Below are positions 35,993 through 44,900 of a stretch of DNA of 64,000 nt, in pieces. This DNA comes from Candidatus Aalborgicola danicus (GTDB lineage Bacteria > Pseudomonadota > Gammaproteobacteria > Burkholderiales > Burkholderiaceae_C). The notes beneath the pieces are model-generated. The model saw only the letters and a program-made list of their open reading frames with translations. It was not told the DNA's origin and made no database searches. Location of the stretch: the NCBI GenBank assembly GCA_016703945.1, contig JADJBC010000044.1, positions 434,001 to 498,000 of the forward strand, given 5' to 3'. The translations under genes were made by a program, and so were the position numbers. Numbering within the stretch: the stretch's first letter is position 1; each line of letters starts with the position of its first letter.

Positions 35993-37550
35993 ATGCAAGC
36001 AACACGCACTTCTTCCTCACCCTCCATGGTTTCCAACGTCATCGCCGCACTCGTCGCCTTCGGTCTGTTGTGGCTGAGCTTTGGCATCTACAGCAGCGGC
36101 CAGGCGGTGTGGGCCGCGCTGGTCCTGAGTCTGGGCGCACTGAGCCTGTATGTCTATGTGTCGGCCAAGACACTGGCCTGGCGCTACCTGTTTCCCGGCG
36201 TCATGGCGATGCTGGTGTTCGTCGCCTTCCCGCTGGTTTACACCATACAGATCGGCTTTACCAACTACTCGGCCAACAACCTGCTCAGTGAAGAGCGTGC
36301 CCGTGCCTACCTGCTGGAGCAGGCGGATGTCAACGAAAACCGGGCCTATGGCTTCAGCGTGCACCCGGATGGCGATGCCGTGCGCGTGCTGCTGACGCCA
36401 CAGGGGGATAGTGCGTCGGGCGAACGCTACCTTTCGCCAACCATTGTTTTGGCGAAGGCTTCGACCGCACCGGTTGCCATGCAAGCCGTGGCGGGCAGTC
36501 CCGTGCTGGGTGCCGCGTTTACGTTGCGCCAGACTATCGAACAGCGCGGCGCGCTGATGACCTTGCGGCTGAGCCTGCCAGACCACAGCACCCTGATCTA
36601 CGCCGGTCTGCGTGAATTCGCGGTCTTTGAGCCGCTGTGGCAGGCGCTGCCCGGTGGTGCACTCAAGCGCCTCGCAGACGGCGTGGTTTACCAGCCCAAC
36701 CGCGATACCGGCTACTTTGAAGACGCCAAGGGCGACCGGCTGCAGCCCGGCTTCAAGGTCGGCGTGGGCCTGGCCAACTACGCACGCCTGTTTGGTGATG
36801 CCGACATGCGTGGGCCCTTCGTCTCCATCTTCATCTGGACCGTGGTGTTCGCCGGTTTGACGGTGTTGTTTTCCACGGCGATTGGTATGACGCTGGCCGT
36901 GGTGCTGAACTGGGAAGCGCTGAAATACCGCACCCTGTACCGCACCTTGTTGTTCCTGCCCTATGCGGTGCCGGGTTTCATTTCCATTCTGGTGTTCAAG
37001 GGTTTGTTCAACCAGAACTTTGGCGAGATCAATGCCATTCTGGATGCGGTGTTTGGCGTCAAGCCCGCGTGGTTTGCTGACCCCACCTTGGCCAAGGCCA
37101 TGATCCTGATTGTGAACACCTGGCTGGGTTACCCCCTACATCATGGTCCTGTGCACGGGCCTGATCAAATCCATTCCGGCCGATCTGTACGAGGCTTCGG
37201 CCATCGCCGGCGCCAAACCGTTGACCAATTTCTGGCGCATCACCGCGCCGCTGATTGTCAAACCCTTGACGCCCTTGCTGATCTCGGCCTTCGCGTTCAA
37301 CTTCAACAACTTTGTGCTGATCAGCCTGCTGACCGATGGTCGGCCGGATTATCTGAACACCAAGTTGCCGGCGGGCACCACGGACATTCTGGTGTCCTAC
37401 ACCTACCGCATTGCGTTCACCGATGCCGGGGCCAACTTCGGCCTGGCGGCCGCCATATCGACCGTCATCTTCTTCCTGGTGGCCATCCTGTCCCTGGTCA
37501 ACCTGAAGCTGTCGCAGTCCAATGACAACCAACGCAAGGGAGGGCACTAG
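35993..37550 (+). pseudogene. malF: Maltodextrin transporter permease, frameshifted near the 3' end
   Basis: The frame from 35993 encodes a MalF-type N-terminus with several membrane helices, a periplasmic P2-like insert (about residues 95-245) and helices up to LIVNTWLGYP. A run of five Cs at 37132-37136 then shifts the frame. Removing one C restores YIMVLCTGLIKSIPADLYEA, including the EAA loop (EASAIAGAKPLTNFWRITAP) that contacts MalK, and carries on to a stop at 37550, 2 bases before malG. As written, translation reads out of frame to 37525 and lacks the EAA loop. One-base insertion in a homopolymer makes sequence error as likely as mutation. Confidence 0.88.
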
Positions 37551-37552
37551 CC

Positions 37553-38443
37553 ATGGCTGTTGTTACCGGTAAAAGCCAGCGCTGGCGCATTGCGGCAGCC
37601 CACGTGGGCCTGTGGCTGCTGATCGCTGTCACGCTGTTTCCGCTGTTGGCGGTGGTGTCCATTTCTTTGCGGCCCGGCAACTTTGCCACTGGTTCGCTGA
37701 TCCCGACCGAGATCAGCCTGGAGCACTGGAAGCTGGCGCTGGGCTTTTCGCACACGCAGGCCGATGGCGTGGTCGTGCAGCCACCGTTCCCGGTGCTGTT
37801 GTGGCTGTGGAACTCCATCAAGATCGCCACCATTTCGTCATTACTGATTGTGGGCGTTTCGACAACGGCAGCCTACGGTTTTGCGCGATTGCGTTTTCGT
37901 TTCAAGTCCACTATTTTGAACAGCATGCTGTTGCTGCAGATGTTCCCGGTGGCCGTGGCGCTGGTGGCCATTTACGCCATTTTTGAAGCCATTGGTGGCG
38001 TCGTTCCCTGGCTGGGCATCGAGACGCATGGCGGCCTGATCGTGGCCTACATCGGCGGCGTGGCCATGCACATCTGGACCATCAAGGGCTACTTCGAGAC
38101 CATCCCGACCGAGATCGAAGAATGCGCCAAGGTCGATGGTGCGACCTCCTGGCAGGCCTTCTACAAGGTGCTCCTGCCGATGGCGGTTCCGATTCTGATG
38201 GTGGTGTTTGTGCTGGCCTTTATCGGCACCATCATCGAGTACCCCATTGCTTCCGTGCTGCTGCGCGAGGAACCCAATCTGACGCTGGCCGTGGGCTCCA
38301 AGTACTACCTGTACGAGCAGCGCTATTTGTGGGGCGACTTTGCCGCGGCAGCCGTTTTGTCGGGCCTGCCGATCACGCTGGTGTTTCTGGCCGCGCAACG
38401 CTGGATCGTGTCGGGGCTGACCTCGGGTGGGGTCAAGGGGTAA
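37553..38443 (+). CDS. malG: Maltodextrin ABC transporter permease
   Basis: 296 residues with six predicted helices. The EAA loop is EIEECAKVDGATSWQAFYKVLLPMAVP (near residue 185). The N-terminus VGLWLLIAVTLFPLLAVVSISLRPGNFATGSLIP and C-terminus SGLTSGGVKG match MalG. It pairs with MalF as the inner-membrane pore. It starts 2 bases after the malF stop and is followed 3 bases later by the esterase gene. Confidence 0.93.
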   Translation: MAVVTGKSQRWRIAAAHVGLWLLIAVTLFPLLAVVSISLRPGNFATGSLIPTEISLEHWKLALGFSHTQADGVVVQPPFPVLLWLWNSIKIATISSLLIVGVSTTAAYGFARLRFRFKSTILNSMLLLQMFPVAVALVAIYAIFEAIGGVVPWLGIETHGGLIVAYIGGVAMHIWTIKGYFETIPTEIEECAKVDGATSWQAFYKVLLPMAVPILMVVFVLAFIGTIIEYPIASVLLREEPNLTLAVGSKYYLYEQRYLWGDFAAAAVLSGLPITLVFLAAQRWIVSGLTSGGVKG

Positions 38444-38446
38444 GCT

Positions 38447-39343
38447 GTGCGCGCGTGGCTTGGTATTCTTGGGTTTTTACTGGGTACGCAAGTGTTCGCG
38501 CAGGGAATGCCCAACGTGGCCCATGGTTCCGTGCAACGCATGGAGCGTTTTGCGTCAAAGTTTGTTGACGCTCGGCATGTGGATGTCTGGCTGCCCGATG
38601 GGTACAACCCCCAACAGCGTTATCAGGTGCTGTACATGCACGACGGTCAAATGCTGTTTGACGCGAGCACGACATGGAACAAGCAAGCCTGGAATGTGCA
38701 CACCACCGTGACACGGTTGATGCGACAGGGCAAGATAGCACCAACTATCGTGGTGGGAGTATGGAACAACGGCAAGTTCCGCCACGCGGAGTACTTCCCA
38801 GAGAAACACCTACCCTACCTGCCCGAACAAGTGAGGGGGCCGTATGTTGCGCGCGCGCTGGAGGGCAAAGCGCAAGCTGACAACTACCTGCGATTTCTGG
38901 TCCACGAACTCAAGCCCGCTATTGACCAGCGCTTCGCCACACGCACCGATGCGGCCAGCACTTTCATCATGGGCAGCAGCATGGGCGGACTGATCTCGGT
39001 GTATGCCATGAATGAATACCCGGGCGTGTTTGGCGGTGCAGCAGGCTTGTCAACCCATTGGATTGGCAGCCACAGCCCCAACGCCATGATCCCACTGGCG
39101 GCCTTCAATTACCTGCGCGACAAGCTGGCCGACCCGAAAACCCACAAGCTTTACCAGGACCACGGCACGGAGGAACTCGACGCGTTGTACAAGCCCTACC
39201 AAGTGTTTGTGGACCAACTCGTTCGGGACAAGGGGTATACCGACGCCAACTACATGAGCCGCGTCTTTGATGGCGCCAGCCACACCGAGAAAGCCTGGTC
39301 GGAGCGACTGGAGATCCCGCTGCTGTTCTTGATGGGTGAATGA
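38447..39343 (+). CDS. Exported alpha/beta-hydrolase, esterase D / enterochelin-esterase-like
   Basis: 298 residues, GTG start at 38447, with a signal peptide (WLGILGFLLGTQVFAQ). VLYMHDGQMLFDASTTWNKQAW and the nucleophile elbow GSSMGGLIS identify the putative-esterase (PF00756) fold; the histidine is probably in DGASHTEKAW. Homologues often sit in mal loci of this kind. The substrate may be an ester or a modified oligosaccharide. It is the fifth gene of the mal operon. Confidence 0.82.
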   Translation: MRAWLGILGFLLGTQVFAQGMPNVAHGSVQRMERFASKFVDARHVDVWLPDGYNPQQRYQVLYMHDGQMLFDASTTWNKQAWNVHTTVTRLMRQGKIAPTIVVGVWNNGKFRHAEYFPEKHLPYLPEQVRGPYVARALEGKAQADNYLRFLVHELKPAIDQRFATRTDAASTFIMGSSMGGLISVYAMNEYPGVFGGAAGLSTHWIGSHSPNAMIPLAAFNYLRDKLADPKTHKLYQDHGTEELDALYKPYQVFVDQLVRDKGYTDANYMSRVFDGASHTEKAWSERLEIPLLFLMGE

Positions 39344-39352
39344 GTCAATCTC

Positions 39353-39382
39353 AAAAAAAACCCCACCGCGAGAGCGGTGGGG
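39353..39382 (-). terminator. Terminator-like hairpin with T-run on the minus strand
   Basis: CCCCACCGC-GAGA-GCGGTGGGG is a perfect 9-bp stem with a GNRA-type loop (39361-39382). An A8 run precedes it (39353-39360), so only transcription on the minus strand would end in a U-tract. The plus-strand mal operon ends 10 bases before it and would see the stem without a U-run. Confidence 0.55.
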
Positions 39383-39408
39383 TAAACCCATTGAGACCCG
39401 AAACAAAA

Positions 39409-39423
39409 AGTAGTTTTGATACA
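39409..39423. promoter_or_regulatory. HexR-like operator upstream of first amylase, distal
   Basis: AGTAGT-TTT-GATACA matches TGTAGT-N3-ACTACA at 9 of 12 positions. It overlaps TTGATA (39416-39421). That hexamer with GATTAT (39439-39444), 17 bases away, forms a plausible promoter for the amylase gene. Confidence 0.4.
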
Positions 39424-39493
39424 TTGTGTTTGTGATGCGATTATGTCACCTCTAAAACAAAATGAAAATCCAATTCGATAGGTGTTTTTACCA

Positions 39494-39508
39494 TGTCGTA
39501 ATACTACT
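39494..39508. promoter_or_regulatory. HexR-like operator upstream of first amylase, proximal
   Basis: TGTCGT-AAT-ACTACT matches the consensus at 10 of 12 positions. It is 61 bases upstream of the amylase start and 85 bases (about eight helical turns) from the distal site. Confidence 0.45.
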
Positions 39509-39568
39509 TTGCTTCGGTACACTCCGTTTCTTCAAACTCGGGGTCACCATGATGGGCCAACACGCACG

Positions 39569-42271
39569 ATGAAAACCAGGGCATGGTCCGTGGCAGGGCT
39601 TTTGTTGCTTTCCTCAGGGTCCGCTATGGCTGGGTGTTCTGACGACCCTCTGCAGGGACGCGCACTGTACCTGCGGGGTACGTTCAACAGCTGGAATGCA
39701 GCTGACGCCCAACGCTTTACCTGGGCGTGCAACCGTTATGAACTGGTGACCCGTCTGCAAGGTGAGCACCGGTTCAAGCTGGGCGACGAGGGATGGTCGG
39801 CCGATGCGGACTTTGGACGGGGTCCTGTCGACGGGCAGCTGGCCATCAAGGGGCCTGAATTGCGCCACACGTTTAGCGGCATGCACCGCCTCACGTTGCG
39901 CATGGGCTCCAGCCCAGCACCGGTGGTGCTGGGCATCGAGTCGTGCCCCACCAGCGCACCGTTTGGCGACACCACGTTATTCCTGCGCGGCAGCATGAAC
40001 AACTGGGCGGCGCAGGATGACTTTGCGTTTCAGTACAGCTGTGATGCGTATTACATAAACGTCAAGCTGTCGGCTGACCACGACCTGAAAATTGCCGATG
40101 CCGCCTGGCGCGACGCCACCAGCTTCGGCAACACCGCAACAGCGCAGTTGGAGGCGGGTGCCAAAGGTAATGTCCGCCTCCGTTTTTTGGGTGAGCAGAC
40201 CTTGCGGCTGGCATTGGTTGACGGCAAGCCCGCGCTGAGTCTGGGCCCCAAGACCTTTGCCGATCCCAATGCACGCAGCGTGACCGACCCGGTAGCGCTG
40301 AGCCTGCAGTTTGACTCGCGCACGCTGGCACACAAGAAGCCGTTTGGGGCGGTGGTGGCGGGCACACCCATGGCATTCACGGTCTCGGCCATTCCAGGCG
40401 TGAGCAAGATTGTGCTGGTGGTGGAGAAGCGCCGTATGGAGGGTAACCAGGAAGTGCTGGAGTACCGCGAACTGGCCCGGGTTCCATTGATAAAAAGTGC
40501 CTCTAGCCCCCGTGAAATATGGTCAGTTAGCTATAAATTTGATAGTGTCGGCATCTATGGTTATTGGTTCGAGGTAGAGGTGGGAGACGCCCGCTTTGTA
40601 CTGCACAACAACCGCGACCCGGTGTTCTGGACCCGCGAGAAAGGTTCAGGCGGTCAAGCCGCAGTAGACAGCAAACCGGCAGCCGCCAGTGCCATTCGCC
40701 GTTTCCGCCAGACCGTGTTCGATACCAACTTCAAGGTGCCGGATTGGGCGCCCGACGTTGTTTACTATTACATCTTTCCGGACCGGTTTCGCAACGGCAA
40801 CCCGGCCAATGATCCCCAGGCCGGAGTCGCGAAATACCACGACCACACAGTGGAGTTGCACCGCAACTGGAACGACAAACCCTCGGTCCCCGGCAGTGGT
40901 GATGGCTCGGACGCGCACTTCAACAATGACTTTTTTGGCGGCGACCTGGAAGGCATCATCCAGAAGCTCGACTACATCCAGGAGCTGGGCGCCAATACCC
41001 TCTACATGACGCCCATCTTCAAGGCGGCCAGCAACCATAAGTACGACACAGCGGACTACCAGCAGGTAGACCCCGGCTTTGGCACCAATGCCGACTTCAG
41101 CCGTCTGACGGCGGAGGCGGCCAAACGCGGCATGCGTGTTTTGCCCGACACCAGCCTGAACCACACGGGCAATGATTCGGTGTACTTCAACCGCTTTGGC
41201 AACCATGGCAGCGTGGGGGCTTTTCAGGGCGGCAAGATCAACCCACAGTCGCCCTACGCCGACTGGTACACGCTGGACGCCAACCAGAGCGACCCATCCA
41301 AGCAGTACAAGGGCTGGGTCGATGTGGCCGACCTGCCGGAGCTCAACAAGGCGTCCAGAGGCTGGCGCAACTTCGCCTATGGCAACCAAGACTCGGTCAT
41401 GAAAACCTGGCTGGACCGGGGTGCGGCCGGCTGGCGCATGGACGTGGCTCCCTGGGTGCCGGACGATTTCTGGCGCGAGTGGCGCAGCGCCATCAAAACG
41501 CACCGGCCGGACGCCCTGACCGTGGCCGAAACCTGGTTTGATGCGTCCAAGTATTTGCTGGGGGACATGTTCGACTCAACCATGAACTACATCTTCCGCA
41601 ATGCCGTGCTGGAGTATGCGGCCGGCGGCAAGGCGCGCAGCCTGTACCCCAACATCGAGCTGATGCGCGAAGCCTATCCGCCCCAGGCTTTTTATGCGCT
41701 GATGAACCTGCTTTCCAGTCACGACCAGGCGCGGGCTCTGCACCAGTTTGGCTGGCATGCCGACACCACCGACCCCATGGCCATCGCACAAGCGCGCCAA
41801 AGGCTCAAGCTGGCCGTGTTGTTCCAGATGACGTTTCCCGGCGCACCCACGGTGTACTACGGCGATGAGGTGGCCGTGACCGGTGGCGATGACCCCTACA
41901 ACCGCGCCACTTACCCATGGGCGGATCAAGGCGGCAAGCCCGATGCCGACATGCTGGCTACTTTCAAGCAGCTGATTGGCCTGCGCAAGCAGCACGCCGT
42001 TTTGCGCCGAGGCACGATAGACGCGCCCTTGCATGTGGACGACCACAGCATCGTGTTGCTGCGTCAACTCGGCAGCAGCATTGCCATCACCGCCACCAAC
42101 AATGCGCTTACGCCCCAGAGCGTTACCGTCAAGCTGCCAGCCGGCCTTCGGTTGGGGCCGTTGACCGATGCACTGGGAGGCCCAAGTGTGGTTGCGCAAC
42201 AGGGAGAACTCACGCTCACGCTGCCACCCTTGTTTGGCTCGGTTTGGCTGGCCACGCTTGCCATAGATTGA
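39569..42271 (+). CDS. Exported GH13 alpha-glucan hydrolase with tandem N-terminal sugar-binding-like modules
   Basis: 900 residues from ATG 39569 (MKTRAWSVAGLLLLSSGSAMA signal, then GC). Two tandem modules follow, each with ALYLRGTFNSWN or LFLRGSMNNW (about 25-110 and 125-215), resembling starch-binding or CBM48-like folds. A further N-domain (near 230-380, GIYGYWFEVEV) precedes the GH13 barrel. Catalytic residues are D625 (GWRMDVAP), E654 (VAETW) and the Asp of SSHDQ. The YYYIFPDRFRNGNPANDP start is like neopullulanase/cyclomaltodextrinase enzymes. It is exported, so it acts outside the inner membrane. A dispersed repeat at 40491-40550 is read through as coding sequence. Confidence 0.9.
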   Translation: MKTRAWSVAGLLLLSSGSAMAGCSDDPLQGRALYLRGTFNSWNAADAQRFTWACNRYELVTRLQGEHRFKLGDEGWSADADFGRGPVDGQLAIKGPELRHTFSGMHRLTLRMGSSPAPVVLGIESCPTSAPFGDTTLFLRGSMNNWAAQDDFAFQYSCDAYYINVKLSADHDLKIADAAWRDATSFGNTATAQLEAGAKGNVRLRFLGEQTLRLALVDGKPALSLGPKTFADPNARSVTDPVALSLQFDSRTLAHKKPFGAVVAGTPMAFTVSAIPGVSKIVLVVEKRRMEGNQEVLEYRELARVPLIKSASSPREIWSVSYKFDSVGIYGYWFEVEVGDARFVLHNNRDPVFWTREKGSGGQAAVDSKPAAASAIRRFRQTVFDTNFKVPDWAPDVVYYYIFPDRFRNGNPANDPQAGVAKYHDHTVELHRNWNDKPSVPGSGDGSDAHFNNDFFGGDLEGIIQKLDYIQELGANTLYMTPIFKAASNHKYDTADYQQVDPGFGTNADFSRLTAEAAKRGMRVLPDTSLNHTGNDSVYFNRFGNHGSVGAFQGGKINPQSPYADWYTLDANQSDPSKQYKGWVDVADLPELNKASRGWRNFAYGNQDSVMKTWLDRGAAGWRMDVAPWVPDDFWREWRSAIKTHRPDALTVAETWFDASKYLLGDMFDSTMNYIFRNAVLEYAAGGKARSLYPNIELMREAYPPQAFYALMNLLSSHDQARALHQFGWHADTTDPMAIAQARQRLKLAVLFQMTFPGAPTVYYGDEVAVTGGDDPYNRATYPWADQGGKPDADMLATFKQLIGLRKQHAVLRRGTIDAPLHVDDHSIVLLRQLGSSIAITATNNALTPQSVTVKLPAGLRLGPLTDALGGPSVVAQQGELTLTLPPLFGSVWLATLAID
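40491..40550 (+). repeat. Dispersed repeat inside the amylase reading frame, copy d
   Basis: AAAAAGTGCCTCTAGCCCCC, then CGTGAAATATGGTCAGTTAG and CTATAAATTTGATAGTG, align with the intergenic copies at 7641, 19541, 58012 and 59686. Here it is translated in frame as KSASSPREIWSVSYKFDSV between VPLI and GIYGYWFEVE, without a stop. Confidence 0.6.
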
Positions 42272-42279
42272 GAAATTTC

Positions 42280-43920
42280 ATGGATGGATACAAAGTGATG
42301 AAGGCATCCCACGCCCGCGCTGTGCTCTTGGGCGCATCCTTTTTCTTTGGGGCTTTGCCCAGTGTTGGGGTACTCGCTGAGCAACCGGCACCCCCGCAGC
42401 ACATCAACAGCTACGACGACGCCCTGCGCGGCGTGTTTGAGGCCCGCGAAAGCGACTGGCGCAATGGTGCCGTGGTCTACCAGGTACTGGTCGACCGCTT
42501 TGTGCCCCCGGCCAATCTGGATGCCAAGCGCGCGTTATACCCGGCACCCAAGGTGCTGCATCGCTGGAGCGAGGAAGCCAAGCGGGGCCAGTATGTGGCG
42601 TCGGCCAACGTGTGGAGTCATGAGTTGGACTTCTGGGGTGGTGACCTGCCGGGTGTGACCTCCAAACTGGGCTACCTGCAGGACCTGGGCGTGGACGTGC
42701 TTTACCTCAACCCCATTCACCTTGCCTATACCAACCACAAATATGATGCGCTGGACTATCTGAAGATCTCGCCAGAGTTCGGAACCCGCGAGGATATGGC
42801 CGGTCTCATCACCGCGACCCACGCCAAAGGCATGAAGGTGGTCCTTGACGGGGTGTTCAACCACATGGGTCGCAACTCGGACAAGTTCAAAGACGCGCAA
42901 TCCAACGCATCGAGTCCTTACCGCGACTGGTTCTTCTTTGGCGAGCAGTATCCCGGCGGTGCGCGGGGCTGGTTTCAGGCCACCAACCTGCCGGAACTCA
43001 AACTGGAGAACCCGGCCGTGCGGGACTACCTCTATGCCAAACCCGACTCGGTGGTGCAGACCTGGTTGCGCGAAGGCATTGATGGCTGGCGCCTGGACGT
43101 GGCGCCGGACATCGGGCCGAAGTACCTGGCCGAGTTGACCGCCGCCGCGCACAGCGCAAAGCCCGGTTCGTTGGTGGTGGGCGAGATACCCAACTACCCC
43201 AAGGAGTGGTTTCCGGCCGTGGACGCAGTGATGAACTTCACGCTGCGCGACGTGATCCTGAACACCGTCAATGGGTTGATTGCACCACCGACTGCCGCTA
43301 CCATGGTGGACCGCACGGTGCGGGAGTCTGGCATTGAGTCGATGCTCAAGTCCTGGCTGCTATTGGACAACCACGACAACGACCGGCTGACCCATGTGTT
43401 GCCCAAGGTGCAACAGCAACGGCAAGCGCAGGTACTGCAATTCACGTTGCCCGGCGCGCCCAATCTGTATTACGGCAGCGAACTGGGCATGACCGGTGGC
43501 GAAGACCCGGCCAACCGATCACCCATGCGCTGGGATCTGGTGCGCAGCAGCAACCCGGCCTTGTTATGGACCAAACAACTGATCCAGTTGCGCAAAGACC
43601 ATCGGGCCTTGCGGGTCGGCAACTTCCGCTTGGTCACCGCCAACAAGCTGCTGGCCTTTGAACGTTACACCGATCGGGTGCAGGACACTGTGGTGGTCCT
43701 TTTGAATCCCGACAAAACCGCGGTCACTGAACGGGTGCTGATTGCCAACTCCAAATTGATGAATGGCTCGCAATTGAAAGACTTGCTGAACCCCAAGGCA
43801 AGCCCGTTGCGGGTGATGGCGTCCATGGTGACCGTCACCCTTCCCGCAGGAGCCTACAAAGTGGTGGCACCGGATGTCGCGCCCAATGGGGGCTACTCCG
43901 TGTTTAAACGGGTTCAGTAG
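42280..43920 (+). CDS. Exported GH13 alpha-amylase-type enzyme, copy 1
   Basis: 546 residues (ATG 42280; ATG 42298 also possible) with a signal sequence (AVLLGASFFFGALPSVGVLA). The compact GH13 barrel starts DWRNGAVVYQVLVDRFVPP and has VLYLNPIHLAYTNHKYDALDY, GVFNHMG, nucleophile D273 (GWRLDVAPD), acid E302 (VVGEIPNY) and the third Asp in LLDNHDNDR. It ends NGGYSVFKRVQ. It is 8 bases after the large amylase and is closely related over its full length to the enzyme at 58102. Confidence 0.9.
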   Translation: MDGYKVMKASHARAVLLGASFFFGALPSVGVLAEQPAPPQHINSYDDALRGVFEARESDWRNGAVVYQVLVDRFVPPANLDAKRALYPAPKVLHRWSEEAKRGQYVASANVWSHELDFWGGDLPGVTSKLGYLQDLGVDVLYLNPIHLAYTNHKYDALDYLKISPEFGTREDMAGLITATHAKGMKVVLDGVFNHMGRNSDKFKDAQSNASSPYRDWFFFGEQYPGGARGWFQATNLPELKLENPAVRDYLYAKPDSVVQTWLREGIDGWRLDVAPDIGPKYLAELTAAAHSAKPGSLVVGEIPNYPKEWFPAVDAVMNFTLRDVILNTVNGLIAPPTAATMVDRTVRESGIESMLKSWLLLDNHDNDRLTHVLPKVQQQRQAQVLQFTLPGAPNLYYGSELGMTGGEDPANRSPMRWDLVRSSNPALLWTKQLIQLRKDHRALRVGNFRLVTANKLLAFERYTDRVQDTVVVLLNPDKTAVTERVLIANSKLMNGSQLKDLLNPKASPLRVMASMVTVTLPAGAYKVVAPDVAPNGGYSVFKRVQ

Positions 43921-43930
43921 GCGATCTGTA

Positions 43931-44782
43931 TTACCGAACCCGAGCGGATTCAACGCGGAGTTTCAGCAGCCAGTCCGCATCCACGCTCTGGGGGCGGGGA
44001 AAGCGGGCCAGCGCATCGCGGCCGACGTTTTCCACCTGTGTGGCCAGGTTCTTCATTTCTTCCTGCACTTGCTGGGCGCGCAGTTGCTCTGGCGAGGGTG
44101 CCGAGCCGGATTGCATCACACCGCTCATGCTGTGTGCTTCAGTGACCCGTGCGCTGCTGTCCCGCAGGGTCTGGTTCACTTGGTCCACACCGGTATCGAT
44201 GCGACCAACTGCGGGCCGGAAATGGACCGCAATGCCATTGCTGGAAGCAGACGCTTCTTTGACGACGAATTCCGAATCCAGCACCGCGAGTGTGCCTGTG
44301 ACATAAACACAGGCGTCCAGCAAACCGGCCGGCCATGTTGTGAGGGCCGCGGCGAATGCATCGGCATTGGCACGTTGTTCGTTGTTCACAACACAGGCCT
44401 TGGGCAAGGGCAGGGCGGCTTGTAAACCCCACCATAGCGCGGTAGCCTTGTCCGGGCCTGCCGCGGGAGATGCATAGAGCGCAGCCAGGCGGGACCGCGC
44501 GCCACCCGCACCGCCATCGGCCGCGCGCAGGTACAGGCGCGCAGCCCGCTCCAGGTTGGGCTTCAAACACAGGCCCTGCTCAAACATGGAGCCGCCCAAC
44601 ATCAGGGCCTCAGGGCTAGACGTAGCCAGCGCAGCATTGAGTTCACGCACGGCAGCAACACAGTCGCGCGCCTCAATGGCCTTGACGACTGCCTTGGTTG
44701 CCTCATTGGCATGCGAGGCCTGAATGGGAGTAAGGCTCGCAATCGTGAGTGCCATGAAGGAGAGGGTTTTGTTGAGGCACAT
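43931..44782 (-). CDS. Exported Sel1/TPR-like repeat protein, unknown function
   Basis: 283 residues with a signal peptide (SFMALTIASLTPIQASHA). One to two Sel1-like helical repeats lie in the first half (ALMLGGSMFEQGLCLKPNLERAARLYLRAADGG, GARSRLAALYASP). The second half is predicted mixed, with a coiled-coil-prone EQLRAQQVQEEMKNLATQVENV. Four cysteines in the mature part could form disulfides. It is convergent with the amylase gene 10 bases away. No specific role can be assigned. Confidence 0.7.
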   Translation of the reverse strand: MCLNKTLSFMALTIASLTPIQASHANEATKAVVKAIEARDCVAAVRELNAALATSSPEALMLGGSMFEQGLCLKPNLERAARLYLRAADGGAGGARSRLAALYASPAAGPDKATALWWGLQAALPLPKACVVNNEQRANADAFAAALTTWPAGLLDACVYVTGTLAVLDSEFVVKEASASSNGIAVHFRPAVGRIDTGVDQVNQTLRDSSARVTEAHSMSGVMQSGSAPSPEQLRAQQVQEEMKNLATQVENVGRDALARFPRPQSVDADWLLKLRVESARVR

Positions 44783-44900
44783 GTCAGGTTCTGGGTGGTT
44801 GAAAAATAGGAGGTTAAAAAGGCGTTCTAGACCAAAGCTGCACGCCTTAACGCGTGGGGAACTTTAGCCTAAACTCGTTGGTTTGCAACGGGTCGCAGCG

